From: Reyranella sp. | GTDB lineage: Bacteria > Pseudomonadota > Alphaproteobacteria > Reyranellales > Reyranellaceae | Direction of reading: 5' to 3' | DNA length: 64,000 nucleotides | NCBI RefSeq assembly: GCF_004297405.1 | Contig: NZ_SCVC01000031.1 | Span: 79,325-143,324 of the forward strand | Shown: piece after piece, positions 28,498 through 37,102 of the stretch | Layout of the letters: the number at the start of each line of letters is the position of its first letter | Numbering within the stretch: the first letter of the stretch is position 1 | The notes under the pieces: model-generated | The model's input: the letters and a program-made list of their open reading frames with translations, nothing else | Told to the model about the DNA's origin: nothing | Database searches by the model: none | Made by a program: the position numbers and the translations under genes

Positions 28498-28732
28498 AAC
28501 GTAGACCAGCTATGTCATTTCGACAGCGCATAAGTGACGCAGGTCACTGTAAATCGGCGCCCTCCAATCGTCTTTGAGACAGGAACCCTCGTTGCCCAGG
28601 TTCTTGATGCCTGACTCAGAAGAGAGACTGTCTATTGCCTCCGTTCCTGCCGTTCCACGGAGCAGTGTCGATCTTGCTGGTCGGAGCTGGCTGCGGCGAC
28701 GTGCGATCGTTCGCTGAACGACGGTAGCTGTC
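28498..28732 (+). other. Gene-free leader or relic between Fur-like box and DUF3649
   Basis: No convincing gene is visible. A 21-codon ORF from ATG 28512 and a 36-codon ORF (MPDSEERLSIAS, ending in WLRRRAIVR) from 28609 have no ribosome site and no recognisable product. One small inverted repeat, AGTGAC-GCAG-GTCACT (28533-28548), is present. In related clusters a TonB-dependent receptor often precedes DUF3649; this stretch is too short for one and shows no plug-domain remnant. Confidence 0.45.
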
Positions 28733-29029
28733 GTGCGCCAGCAAAGCCTCAGGATCGTCCTTCGCCTGCTCGCCGCCATCGGCGGCGGCTATGCCGTTGC
28801 CGCAGGTCTCGCGGCGCTGACGGCTGTGATCCTGTTCGTGACCGGCGGCTTGCCGCGCAGCGAGGCCGTGATCCTCGCCTCGATGCTGGCCTTCATTTTC
28901 TATCTCGCGCTCCTCCTCTGGGCCTTTGCCGAGCGATCCCTGTTGAGACTCTGCTCGATGCTCGTCGCCGCGGGCGTCGTCTCTTGGGGCGCTGCCATCG
29001 GCTTGATGCGTCTGGTCGGCGGAAGCTGA
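28733..29029 (+). CDS. DUF3649 family small membrane protein
   Basis: A 98-residue integral membrane protein with three hydrophobic helices (residues about 8-32, 42-62, 68-92). DUF3649 proteins occur next to PepSY-TM and DUF3325 genes in siderophore uptake loci and are sometimes labelled iron transporters; their biochemical role is unknown. The start is GTG at 28733 with a weak ribosome site. The next gene starts 1 nt after the stop, so it is operonic with the PepSY gene. Confidence 0.75.
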   Translation: MRQQSLRIVLRLLAAIGGGYAVAAGLAALTAVILFVTGGLPRSEAVILASMLAFIFYLALLLWAFAERSLLRLCSMLVAAGVVSWGAAIGLMRLVGGS

Positions 29030-29030
29030 C

Positions 29031-30569
29031 ATGGAGCCGACCTTCCGGGCCTCGATGAACTGGCTGCACACCTGGACCGGTGTGGTCCTGGGTGGCCTGC
29101 TGTTCGCGATCTTCTGGATGGGCACGCTCTCCGTGTTCGATCGCGAGATCGATCGCTGGATGGCGCCGGCGACACGCCTCGTCGTGCCAGACGACAGTCT
29201 CCCCGCAGAGAAGTTCCGCCCAGCCATCGAAGCCGCTGCCGCCGCCGGGGCGACGATGTGGACGATCGTGTTCCCGGAAGAGCGCCAGCCGGTCTATCGC
29301 GAGAACTATCGCAGCAAGGACGGCTTTGTCCTGCGTTTCCTCGATCCCGTAACTGGGGCCGCCTTGCCAGACCCCGGAACCCTGGCTGGCACACGGTTCA
29401 TCTTCCCCTTCCACTACAGTCTTAATCTCAGAGTCTGGGACATCGGCTACTGGCTGGTCGGTATCGCCGGCATGGCGATGCTCGTGCTCTGCGTTTCGGG
29501 CGTGGTGATCCATCGCAAGATCTTCACCGAGTTCTTCACCTTCAGGGCCGAGAAGAAGCCGCGCCGGCTGATCCTCGACCTCCACAATGTCACCGGCGTG
29601 CTCGGCCTGCCGTTTCACTTCATGATCTCGCTCTCCGGCCTGATCATCTTCTTCTCGATCTATTTTCCGTCGGTCTGGCAGCTCCCCTTCGATGGCAAGC
29701 GCGAGCTGTTCAATCGCGAGACCTGGGGCAACTACAGTCGGCCGAAGGCAGATCAGGCGGCACCTCTTGCGTCTCTCGATGACATGGTTGCCGAGGCGCG
29801 ACGTCTCTGGGCGGGTGAGGAGCCGTTCTACATGCGCGTCACCAACCCCGGTGATGCCGCCGCAGTCGTCCAGATTGGCCGGTCCTATCGGGATGTCGTA
29901 ACCATGCGCGTCGAAACCCTCTTCTTCGACGCGCCGAGCGGCACTCTCCTGAGCCGCTTCGAAACAGCGCCCGTGGTGACCGCGCAGCGTTTCATCTCTG
30001 GCCTGCACTTCATCCAGTTCCAGCACTGGACCTTACGGTGGATCTATTTCGCACTGGGTCTTGTCGGCTGTGTGCTGATCGCCACCGGCTATCTCTTCTG
30101 GCTGGAATCACGCCGTCGCAAACACACCCAGCTCGGCTTGCGTGGTGTGTCGATCGTCGACGGCCTGACGATCGGCAGCGTCACCGGCATCATCGCCGCC
30201 ACGCTTTCCTTCTTTGTCGCCAACCGGCTGCTTCCCGCCGATGCGACAGTCCTGGGCGCAGGCCGTGCTTCGCTCGAAATGTGGGTCTTCTACCTCGTGT
30301 GGCTCGCTACCTTCGCCCATGCCTGGATGCGTCCGCATCGTGCCTGGATCGAGCAATGCTGGGCGATTGCCGCGCTTGCCGTTGCAGCCGTCGTGCTGAA
30401 CGGGATCACCACGGGTGATCACCTCGGACGCAGTCTCCTTGATAGCCGTCTTCAGGCTGTCGGCGGCATGGACCTGCTGCTGCTGATCGGCGCTGCCGTG
30501 GCCGCTTTGACGGCGTTGAAGCTCGAATATCGCAAGCCTGACCCGGTGAGAGCGCGACAGCATGCCTGA
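29031..30569 (+). CDS. PepSY-associated membrane protein, siderophore reductase-like
   Basis: A 512-residue protein with four or more membrane helices: NWLHTWTGVVLGGLLFAIFW near residue 9, IGYWLVGIAGMAMLVLCVSGVVIH near 135, FHFMISLSGLIIFFSIYF near 199, and several in the last 170 residues. This is the PepSY-TM layout of inner-membrane proteins associated with ferric-siderophore reduction. Conserved histidines occur in LHTW, VVIHRK, LHNVTG and LHFIQFQHW, consistent with haem or metal ligation. It lies between DUF3649 and DUF3325 genes, a combination known from siderophore uptake clusters. The reductase role is inferred from context. Confidence 0.85.
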   Translation: MEPTFRASMNWLHTWTGVVLGGLLFAIFWMGTLSVFDREIDRWMAPATRLVVPDDSLPAEKFRPAIEAAAAAGATMWTIVFPEERQPVYRENYRSKDGFVLRFLDPVTGAALPDPGTLAGTRFIFPFHYSLNLRVWDIGYWLVGIAGMAMLVLCVSGVVIHRKIFTEFFTFRAEKKPRRLILDLHNVTGVLGLPFHFMISLSGLIIFFSIYFPSVWQLPFDGKRELFNRETWGNYSRPKADQAAPLASLDDMVAEARRLWAGEEPFYMRVTNPGDAAAVVQIGRSYRDVVTMRVETLFFDAPSGTLLSRFETAPVVTAQRFISGLHFIQFQHWTLRWIYFALGLVGCVLIATGYLFWLESRRRKHTQLGLRGVSIVDGLTIGSVTGIIAATLSFFVANRLLPADATVLGAGRASLEMWVFYLVWLATFAHAWMRPHRAWIEQCWAIAALAVAAVVLNGITTGDHLGRSLLDSRLQAVGGMDLLLLIGAAVAALTALKLEYRKPDPVRARQHA

Positions 30570-30882
30570 TTACGTTTTTCTGATGCTCCTGGTCACCGTG
30601 ACCTATTTAGGGTTCGCCCTGCTGGCGCTCAGCCAGGATCGGCATTGGCATCATCTCGGTGGCGCCTATCACTGTCCGAAGCGGGTATTGGTGCTGCTGC
30701 GCAGTGTGGGCTACGCCCTGCTCGTAGCGGCGCTGGTCCTGGCAGTGGGACATGAGGGCGCGGGCTTCGGCTCGCTGCTCTGGGCTACGATGCTCAGCAT
30801 TGGTGCCGTAGCTGTGGTCTGTACGTTGACTTGGCGTGCCCGGTGGCTGCGTCCGTTGGCGCGTCTCTTCCATCATATCTAA
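30562..30882 (+). CDS. DUF3325 family membrane protein
   Basis: A 106-residue protein with three hydrophobic segments (about residues 3-20, 46-63, 69-90) and a His-rich motif DRHWHHLGG in the first loop, plus a C-terminal LFHHI. DUF3325 is the usual downstream companion of PepSY-TM proteins in siderophore loci; its function is not established. The start overlaps the PepSY gene by 8 nt and exbB follows after 15 nt, so this gene bridges the PepSY unit and the TonB-energising genes. Confidence 0.75.
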   Translation: MPDYVFLMLLVTVTYLGFALLALSQDRHWHHLGGAYHCPKRVLVLLRSVGYALLVAALVLAVGHEGAGFGSLLWATMLSIGAVAVVCTLTWRARWLRPLARLFHHI

Positions 30883-30897
30883 GGCTGGCTTCATCAC

Positions 30898-31866
30898 ATG
30901 CGCGTTTCTCGTCTGCTTGCCGTTCTGATCTTCCTGCCGACGCTCGCCTTGGCTCAAACGACGCCGCCGCCGGCTGCAACGCCTCCGACGTCGACCCCGT
31001 CGACTTCCACGCCACCTGCCGCCACGCCTCCTGCGACTACATCTCCTGCGACCACACCTCCTGCGACCACACCTCCTGCAACTACACCTCCCGCGACCAC
31101 GCCTTCGGCTACCACGCCTCCCGGCGCCCCTCCTGCTTCTTCGACGGAGACGCCGCCGGTTGCCGCGCCACCTGTCGCATCGCCCACAGCTTCTCCCGTT
31201 CCTGCCGCCGCGGCAGCGCTGCCGCGCGATCTGTCGGTGCTGGGCATGTTCCTCGCTGCCGATTGGGTGGTGCAGGCTGTGATGATCGGCCTGGTCATTG
31301 CCTCCGTGCTGACGTGGACGGTGTTCCTCGCCAAGAGCTTCGAGCTTGCCGCCGCGCACCGACGGCAGACGCGCGTCCTTGCCGCCATCGACAGTGCGCC
31401 GTCGCTCGATGCGGCACCTGTCAACGATCTCGTCGCAGCCGCGCAGACCGAACGCAAGCTCAGCGCCGACTCGAAGGATGACCGCGATGGCTTGAAGGAA
31501 CGCATCGCATCACGGCTGGAGCGGCTGGAAGCGGCGACGGGGCGTCGTATGCTGAAGGGCACGGGCGTCCTGGCGACCATCGGAGCGACCTCGCCGTTCG
31601 TGGGGTTGTTCGGCACGGTGTGGGGGATCATGAATTCCTTCATCGGTATTTCGAAGTCGCAGACCACGAATCTCGCCGTCGTGGCCCCCGGCATCGCGGA
31701 GGCCCTGCTGGCGACGGCGCTGGGGCTTGCCGCTGCCATTCCGGCGGTCGTGATCTATAACCACTTCTCCCGGCGCATCGCCGCCTACCGCGCCCTGGTG
31801 GGCGACACATCGGCTGCCGTTCTCCGCCTCGTGTCGCGGGACGTCGGCAAGTCAGGGGCGAAGTAA
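30898..31866 (+). CDS. exbB: ExbB/MotA/TolQ proton channel with Pro/Thr-rich extension
   Basis: A 322-residue ExbB. A cleavable signal (SRLLAVLIFLPTLALAQ) is followed by a Pro/Thr/Ala-rich periplasmic tail of about 90 residues, built mainly of a repeated TTPPA unit. Then come the three ExbB helices: LAADWVVQAVMIGLVIASVLTW; GVLATIGATSPFVGLFGTVWGIMNSFIGI; and VAPGIAEALLATALGLAAAIPAVVIYN. The conserved TSPFVGLFGTVWGIM and PGIAEAL motifs are intact. With ExbD and TonB it converts proton-motive force into energy for outer-membrane receptors. Some alphaproteobacterial ExbB proteins have N-terminal extensions; this one is unusually repetitive. Confidence 0.93.
   Translation: MRVSRLLAVLIFLPTLALAQTTPPPAATPPTSTPSTSTPPAATPPATTSPATTPPATTPPATTPPATTPSATTPPGAPPASSTETPPVAAPPVASPTASPVPAAAAALPRDLSVLGMFLAADWVVQAVMIGLVIASVLTWTVFLAKSFELAAAHRRQTRVLAAIDSAPSLDAAPVNDLVAAAQTERKLSADSKDDRDGLKERIASRLERLEAATGRRMLKGTGVLATIGATSPFVGLFGTVWGIMNSFIGISKSQTTNLAVVAPGIAEALLATALGLAAAIPAVVIYNHFSRRIAAYRALVGDTSAAVLRLVSRDVGKSGAK
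31021..31125 (+). repeat. Seven 15-bp tandem repeats inside exbB
   Basis: Seven in-frame 15-bp units follow one another, with consensus ACCACACCTCCTGCG, each encoding a five-residue TTPPA variant. Units 3 and 4 (31051-31080) differ at one base; the outer units have diverged more. The length is likely to vary by slippage without changing frame. Confidence 0.85.
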
Positions 31867-32280
31867 ATGTCGGTCAAGCTGGATCATGGTTCGGACGAAC
31901 TCGCGGAAAACCACGAGATCAATGTCACGCCTTTCATCGACGTCATGCTGGTGCTGCTCATTATCTTCATGGTGGCGGCGCCTCTTGCCACGGTCGACGT
32001 GCCGGTCGATCTGCCGCTCTCGACGGCCGAGCGACAGCAGAAACCCGACACGCCGCTCTATCTCACGTTGAAAACAGACCTCTCCTTCGTGCTGAAGGAG
32101 CAGCCTGTGAATCGTGAGGAGCTGGCCAAGGCGCTGGACGAGGCGACGGGCGGCAAGAAGGACGAGCGCATCTTCCTGCGCGCCGACAAGACCGTGCCCT
32201 ATGGCGAGCTGATGCAGGCCATGAATGTCCTGCGCTCGGCGGGCTATCTGAAGGTTGCTCTGGTCGGATTGGAGCAATGA
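31867..32280 (+). CDS. exbD: Biopolymer transport protein ExbD
   Basis: A 137-residue ExbD/TolR protein with one N-terminal membrane helix containing the essential aspartate: INVTPFIDVMLVLLIIFMV, Asp at about residue 25. The periplasmic domain follows (ERIFLRADKTVPYGELMQAMNVLRSAGYLKVALVG). The start immediately follows the exbB stop and the stop overlaps the tonB start (ATGA). It pairs with ExbB to form the proton channel that drives TonB. Confidence 0.95.
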   Translation: MSVKLDHGSDELAENHEINVTPFIDVMLVLLIIFMVAAPLATVDVPVDLPLSTAERQQKPDTPLYLTLKTDLSFVLKEQPVNREELAKALDEATGGKKDERIFLRADKTVPYGELMQAMNVLRSAGYLKVALVGLEQ

Positions 32281-33017
32281 GGGAGAGTCTGCGCTGGGGT
32301 GCCTCGTTTGCCTTCGTGCTGGCCCTGCACGCCGGCGCGGTCGGCATTGCGCTCGGCTGGACGCATTCAGAGGTGCCATTCGCCCCGCCGCCGGCAGCCA
32401 TAATGGTGGAGATGGCGCCGCTGCCCGCGGCGCCGGAGGCCACGCCCAACGAGGCGCCGCCGGGCCCCGAGCTCAGCGAAGTCATACCGGAGCCCGAACC
32501 GCCTCCGCCGGTCGAGATGCCACCGCCGGTGATGGCCGAGGTGACGCTGCCCGATCCCGAGCCGCCACCGCCGGTCGATCTCAAGCCGCCGCCGCCCAAG
32601 CCGCCGGAAAAGAAGGTCGAGAAGAAGCCGCCGCAGCCCAAGGTCTCCGCCCCGCAGGCCGCGCCGCAGCAGGCGGCGGTTGCGGCCGCACCCATGGCCG
32701 GTGCGACGCCCGAACCGCCATCCGCGACTTTGCCGACCTGGAAGGGGCTGCTGCTGCGCCACCTCGAGCGACACAAGCGCTATCCCTCCGAGGCGCAGCG
32801 CGCGCGACAGGAAGGCGTGACCTATGTGCGTTTCACCATGAGCCGCGATGGCCGCGTGCTTGCCGCCCGGCTCGAGCGCGCCTCTGGCGTCTCGTCCCTC
32901 GACCAGGAAGGGCTGGAACTCCTGCAGCGCGCCCAACCCCTGCCGCCGTTGCCCTCCGATCAACCAGGCGAAAGCCTGGAGATCGTCGTGCCGATTCAGT
33001 TCTTCCTGAGGCGCTGA
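32277..33017 (+). CDS. tonB: Energy transducer TonB
   Basis: A 246-residue TonB. The N-terminal helix (FAFVLALHAGAVGIALGW, with the functional SxxxH pattern) is followed by a long proline-rich periplasmic spacer (PEPEPPPPVEMPPPV, PPPPKPPEKKVEKKPP). The C-terminal TonB domain starts with RYPSEAQRARQEGVTYVRFTMSRDG and ends near VVPIQFFLRR. It couples the ExbBD motor to outer-membrane receptors. No receptor gene is present in the window, so its partners must be encoded elsewhere. It converges on the peptide-binding protein gene, 3 nt apart. Confidence 0.92.
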   Translation: MRESLRWGASFAFVLALHAGAVGIALGWTHSEVPFAPPPAAIMVEMAPLPAAPEATPNEAPPGPELSEVIPEPEPPPPVEMPPPVMAEVTLPDPEPPPPVDLKPPPPKPPEKKVEKKPPQPKVSAPQAAPQQAAVAAAPMAGATPEPPSATLPTWKGLLLRHLERHKRYPSEAQRARQEGVTYVRFTMSRDGRVLAARLERASGVSSLDQEGLELLQRAQPLPPLPSDQPGESLEIVVPIQFFLRR

Positions 33018-33020
33018 CGC

Positions 33021-34589
33021 TCAGCGCTTCGTCACTTCGACGTTCCAGAAGGCGGTGGTCGAAGGTGGGCGAAGCCAGCCCTTGGTACGCGAGCTGACGG
33101 CCGAGGCGCTGTACCATTCCCCCAGCGGATAATGCGTGCCGAGTTCCATGGCGCGCGCCTGGATCTGCTCGGCGATCGCCTTGCGCTTGGCGGCGTCGGG
33201 TTCGAGGGCGAAGGCGTTGCGCAGTTCCTCGATCTTGGCGTCGCATGACCAGCCGGCCGACGCCTTGTCACACGCCGAGTTGAGGAACAGCGACGTGACC
33301 GGATTCACCACGTCGAGCACGCCGGTGCTGGAGAGTGTGACGTTCCAGCCGCGATCCTCGGGCGGCTCCTTGCGCATCACGCGAGAAAGGTGGGTCTGCC
33401 AATCGGCCGGCCGCATGTCGACCTTGAAGCCAACTCTCTCGAGCTGTGCCTTGGCGACGGGCGCGAGGTTGGCGAGCGAGGCGAGATCGCTCACCTGCAG
33501 GAGCACGATCGGGCGTCCGTCGTAGCCGGCCTCCTTGAGCAGTGCCTTGGCCTTGTCGACATTGCCTTCGAGCAGGCCATTGGTGCCGGCCTCGGTGGCG
33601 AGAGGCGTGCCGCAGCCAAAGTAGGTCTTGCAGAGGCGCCAGAACTTCGGATCGCCGACGGCTGCGTCCAGATAGCCTTTCTGATCGATCGCATAGCCCA
33701 GCGCGAGGCGCATCCGCGGATCGTTGAACGGCGGATGGAGCCAGTTGGGCCGCAGCGCGTACTGGCTGGCATAGGCGCCGCGCTGGACATCGATGCCCTT
33801 GCGCTTCTCGACCAGCGGCAGCAGGTCGTGCGCCACCGATTCGAGCGCATCGACTTCGCCATTCTCCAGCGCATTCACGGCGGTCTGCGGATCGGCGATC
33901 GACGTCCATTCGACCCGGTCGAGCTTGACGACCTTGCCGCCGGCGAAGTTCGCGGGCGGCTCGGCGCGTGGGACATACTTTGGATTCTTCACATAGACGA
34001 CCTTGTCGCCGGGTCGCCATTCGTCGGCCTTGAAGATGAAGGGACCCGAGCCGGTGGGGTCCTTGAGCTGCTGCGTGGCCGGCGCCTCGGCGATGCGCTT
34101 GGGCATCATGAATGGCACGATGCCGGCGGGCTTGGCGAGCGAGTCGAGCACCAGACCATAAGGCTGGCTCAGCTCCATCCGGATCGTCTTGGCGTCAGGC
34201 GCGGAAAGCTCCTTCACATGCGCCATCAGCTTGATGCCCATGACGTCGCGGCTGCCCCAGCGCTTCAGCGAGGCGATGCAATCCTCCGCCGTCACCGGCG
34301 CGCCATCGTGCCAGGAAAGACCATCGCGCAAAGTGAAGCTGTAGACCAGGCCCGCAGGATCGACGGTCCAGGCGCCGACCATCTGCGGCTGCGGCTTGAG
34401 ATCGCCATCGAGGCCGAACAGCGTATCGTAAACCATGTAGCCGTGCGTGCGGCTGATCTGTGCCGATGCCCAGATCGGATCGAGGACCTTGAGGTCGGAA
34501 TGCATCACGATCTTGAGCGTCGATTGCGCGGACACAGGTGCTGCAAGCAACAGGCCGGCAAGCGCGCCGAGCAGAGAGCGTAGCTTCAT
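33021..34589 (-). CDS. ABC transporter substrate-binding protein, peptide/nickel type (SBP_bac_5)
   Basis: A 522-residue periplasmic binding protein with a signal peptide (LRSLLGALAGLLLAAPVSAQ, cleavage near residue 22). The mature start STLKIVMHSDLKVLDPIWASAQISRTHGYMVYDTLFG and YSFTLRDGLSWHDGAPVTAEDC are diagnostic for the DppA/OppA family. It is last in a three-gene unit with the DUF2817 protein (14 nt upstream) and the FAD oxidase; no DppBCDF permease genes are nearby, so it must use permeases from another locus. It may bind a peptide-like or amide substrate processed by its neighbours. GAGAGGAAA precedes the ATG. Confidence 0.92.
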   Translation of the reverse strand: MKLRSLLGALAGLLLAAPVSAQSTLKIVMHSDLKVLDPIWASAQISRTHGYMVYDTLFGLDGDLKPQPQMVGAWTVDPAGLVYSFTLRDGLSWHDGAPVTAEDCIASLKRWGSRDVMGIKLMAHVKELSAPDAKTIRMELSQPYGLVLDSLAKPAGIVPFMMPKRIAEAPATQQLKDPTGSGPFIFKADEWRPGDKVVYVKNPKYVPRAEPPANFAGGKVVKLDRVEWTSIADPQTAVNALENGEVDALESVAHDLLPLVEKRKGIDVQRGAYASQYALRPNWLHPPFNDPRMRLALGYAIDQKGYLDAAVGDPKFWRLCKTYFGCGTPLATEAGTNGLLEGNVDKAKALLKEAGYDGRPIVLLQVSDLASLANLAPVAKAQLERVGFKVDMRPADWQTHLSRVMRKEPPEDRGWNVTLSSTGVLDVVNPVTSLFLNSACDKASAGWSCDAKIEELRNAFALEPDAAKRKAIAEQIQARAMELGTHYPLGEWYSASAVSSRTKGWLRPPSTTAFWNVEVTKR

Positions 34590-34603
34590 TGTGTTTCCTC
34601 TCG

Positions 34604-35680
34604 TTATTGTTCGGCCGCCAGGCCGTTGATCGTCTGCAGGGCGAAGGCGCGGAACTGGCCGAGGACCATGCCCTTCCAGTCGTCGGCATCGACGTAGAAG
34701 GCATTGCGCACGGCACGGCGGATCTCGGCGGACGTCGCGGCCGATGCATCGGGATGGCCTGCGAGCCAGGCTTCACCGCGCAACGCGCGCCGCACTTGCG
34801 GCGAGGGCAGGGTGCCGTATTCGAGGGTCGACGGGGTGATCGCGACGCCGGGACACTCCTCCGGCGCGCAGCCGGTGATATGACCCATGGTGCGCGGCGA
34901 GACCGACTCGGTGGCCGTGCTGACGATCAGGTCGCGGCCCCACCAGGCGAGCGCGCGGGCGAGCGTCGCTTCGGAATGGCGGCCGAAGATCTTCTCACCA
35001 TGGCCGTAGGGTCCCAACCCGGTATGCACGTCTATCCAGGCGATGTGCCGGCGGTTGGCGCCCTGCCTGCGCACGATCCCGCGGATGGTGTGGTTGCTCC
35101 AAGCTGGTGCCGTGCCGCTATAGAAGAGGCCGTCGGGATGCCTGGCCTGTCCGCTGGAAATGCCGGGCGCGCGTTGGTCGGCGAGGCGAGCCATGGTGGC
35201 AGTGAGCTGGTTCTCGTTCTCCGAACTCGGCGGCCAAGCGGCGGGCACGAGCAGATCATGGATCTCCTCGTAGACTGGATTGTCGGGATAGGGCGCCGAG
35301 AAGTCGTTGAAGTTGCGGTTGAGGTCGATGTTGTCCTCGTTGGTCCGCTTCAAGTGCGAGAAGCCGAACGGATTGACCGCATGGATCAAGAGCAGGGCGA
35401 TGCCGCGATCATTTGCGCGGTGGGCAAGCTCGTCGTTCAGCAGCGAAAGTTGGCAGGCCGAACCCGAGAAGCCTTCGGGTCCGTGCGTGCCCGAACTCAC
35501 GATGAACAGCTTGTCGGCGTCGGCGGCACCCAGCAACGCGGTGTCGGTGCCAATCTCCTCTCCCTCGGCGCCCTTCAGCGGATGCACATGTGAATCGACA
35601 GTTGCGCCTGCCTTGTGCGCAGCGTCGAGGAAGCGTTGTCGCGCCTCGCGATAGGTGGCCGAGAAGAAGGTCGCGCTCAT
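34604..35680 (-). CDS. DUF2817 / M14-like metallopeptidase family protein
   Basis: A 358-residue protein of the DUF2817 group, related to zinc carboxypeptidases (M14). The putative zinc motif is HGPEG in FIVSSGTHGPEGFSGSACQL (His and Glu at about 70 and 73), with a third ligand candidate in WIDVHTGLGPYGHGEK. HAVNPFGFSHLKRTNEDNIDLNRNF matches the M14-type NPDG and R-N-x-D regions. It likely hydrolyses an amide bond of a peptide-like substrate, cytoplasmic because there is no signal peptide. The start overlaps the FAD oxidase stop by 4 nt. Linkage suggests it works on the ligand of the adjacent binding protein or provides the amine for the oxidase. Confidence 0.8.
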   Translation of the reverse strand: MSATFFSATYREARQRFLDAAHKAGATVDSHVHPLKGAEGEEIGTDTALLGAADADKLFIVSSGTHGPEGFSGSACQLSLLNDELAHRANDRGIALLLIHAVNPFGFSHLKRTNEDNIDLNRNFNDFSAPYPDNPVYEEIHDLLVPAAWPPSSENENQLTATMARLADQRAPGISSGQARHPDGLFYSGTAPAWSNHTIRGIVRRQGANRRHIAWIDVHTGLGPYGHGEKIFGRHSEATLARALAWWGRDLIVSTATESVSPRTMGHITGCAPEECPGVAITPSTLEYGTLPSPQVRRALRGEAWLAGHPDASAATSAEIRRAVRNAFYVDADDWKGMVLGQFRAFALQTINGLAAEQ

Positions 35681-37002
35681 CTGATTTTCTCGTCGAAATA
35701 ATCCAGGGCCCGAAAGGCACCGCCGATCACTGGCAGGAACCAGGGCTTGCCGGAATAGAGCGGAATCGGCGGCAGCGCAGCATCGGCGAAGGGCAGTTTT
35801 CCGCGCAGGCGGCCGGCGATCGACCGGCCGATGGCGTCGCCCAGGAACGGCATCATCGACACGCCCGAGCCGTTGCAGCCCACCACGAAGTGCAGCCCGT
35901 CGAGTTCGCCCGCATGCGGCAAGGCGTCGTAGGTGAAGGCGACGTTGCCTTGCCAGGTGTGCGTCACCTTGATGTCGGCCAGTTCCGGTAGGCGCTCGAC
36001 CAGGGCCCGATGCAGGAGTTGGGCGCGCATCTCACCGGGAATCTCGGTGAAGCGGGCGCGGCCGCCGAAGATCACGCGCTTGCCGTCGGGCGAGAGCCGG
36101 TAATAGTGCAGCACGCGGCGCGTCTCGGAGAAGGTCCGCCCCTTGGGGCAGATCTTCGCCGCGAGGCCGGGCGGCAACTCCTCGGTGGCGATGATGTGGC
36201 TGGCGATCGGCACCAGCCGGCGCTGCAGCGTCGGCGTCAGGCCGCCCGTATAGCCGTTGGTCGCGACCACGACATGGCGCGCGCGGACTTCGCCCGCTTC
36301 AGTCTTGACCCGCCAGCCCTCGCCATCGCGGCTGAGTCCGGTGGCGCGGCAGCCGCCGGCCAGGGTGATCGAGTTGCGCCGCCGCGCCGCCGCCAGGAGC
36401 CCGCCGTAGAACAGGGCGGGATGCAGCTTGCCCGCGGTCTCGAAGACCATGCCGCCATGATAGAAGTCGCTGCCGATTTCCTGGCGCTGCTCCTCGCGGC
36501 TGATCAGCTTGCAGTCCATGGCGCCGCCCGAACGCAGCTTCTCGAAGCGCGTGCGCAGTCCTTCATAGTGCGAAGCGGCGCAGGCCCCGAGGAAGCGACC
36601 GCGCTGCTCCAGGTGGCAGTCGATCTTCTCCTGCTCGACGAGATCGATCAGTCCTCGATACGCATCGATCGCCCAGCCGACGACGTCGCGCACCAGCTCC
36701 GGCGCATAGTCGAGCGTTCGTCCGGTGAAGCTCTTGCCGATCGACAGCCCGGCGCTCAGCGCGCCGCCGCTGCGGGTCGAGGCGCCGGTGCCGAATTCAC
36801 CGGCCTCCAGCACCAGGCTCTGCACACCGCCGTCGGCGAGGGCGCGCGCCGTGGCGAGGCCGGCATAGCCGCCGCCGACCACCACCACATCGGTCTTGGC
36901 CGGCAGCGTCGTCGTCGGAATGGCCTGCGGACGGAACGCCTCCCACCAGTAGGGCTCTTCCTTGAAGTCGCTGCTGAAGATTGATTGATCAATGGAAGGC
37001 AT
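35677..37002 (-). CDS. FAD-dependent amine oxidoreductase (PuuB/DAO type)
   Basis: A 441-residue DAO-fold oxidase. The N-terminal FAD motif is TDVVVVGGGYAGLATARALADGG (about residues 37-59), followed by the family-typical LEAGEFGTGASTRSGG. The C-terminal half has the VGCNGSGVSMMPFLGDAIGR block. The best-known relative is gamma-glutamylputrescine oxidase PuuB. ATG at 37002 has AAGGGCG upstream and is preferred to the GTG at 37008. It heads the run oxidase, DUF2817, peptide-binding protein, and is divergent from the LysR gene at 37103. A paralogue of the same layout is at 47289, about 10 kb away. Confidence 0.87.
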   Translation of the reverse strand: MPSIDQSIFSSDFKEEPYWWEAFRPQAIPTTTLPAKTDVVVVGGGYAGLATARALADGGVQSLVLEAGEFGTGASTRSGGALSAGLSIGKSFTGRTLDYAPELVRDVVGWAIDAYRGLIDLVEQEKIDCHLEQRGRFLGACAASHYEGLRTRFEKLRSGGAMDCKLISREEQRQEIGSDFYHGGMVFETAGKLHPALFYGGLLAAARRRNSITLAGGCRATGLSRDGEGWRVKTEAGEVRARHVVVATNGYTGGLTPTLQRRLVPIASHIIATEELPPGLAAKICPKGRTFSETRRVLHYYRLSPDGKRVIFGGRARFTEIPGEMRAQLLHRALVERLPELADIKVTHTWQGNVAFTYDALPHAGELDGLHFVVGCNGSGVSMMPFLGDAIGRSIAGRLRGKLPFADAALPPIPLYSGKPWFLPVIGGAFRALDYFDEKIR

Positions 37003-37102
37003 GAACACGCCCTTGTCTAAAATGCCGATGCAGTGGACTTTTGGCTTGTCGCCCTACAGGGTCAAAGTCATTGTCGACCGACTCAAATTCCCTGGAGTTA
37101 TG

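Noticed and set aside
28510..28779. Minus-strand 89-codon ORF in the Fur-box gap
   Set aside because: It is Arg-rich without ribosome site or family, and overlaps the start of the DUF3649 gene.
31021..31125. CRISPR-like short repeats
   Set aside because: Units are only 15 bp, contiguous with no spacers, in frame and translated into TTPPA; this is a coding tandem repeat.
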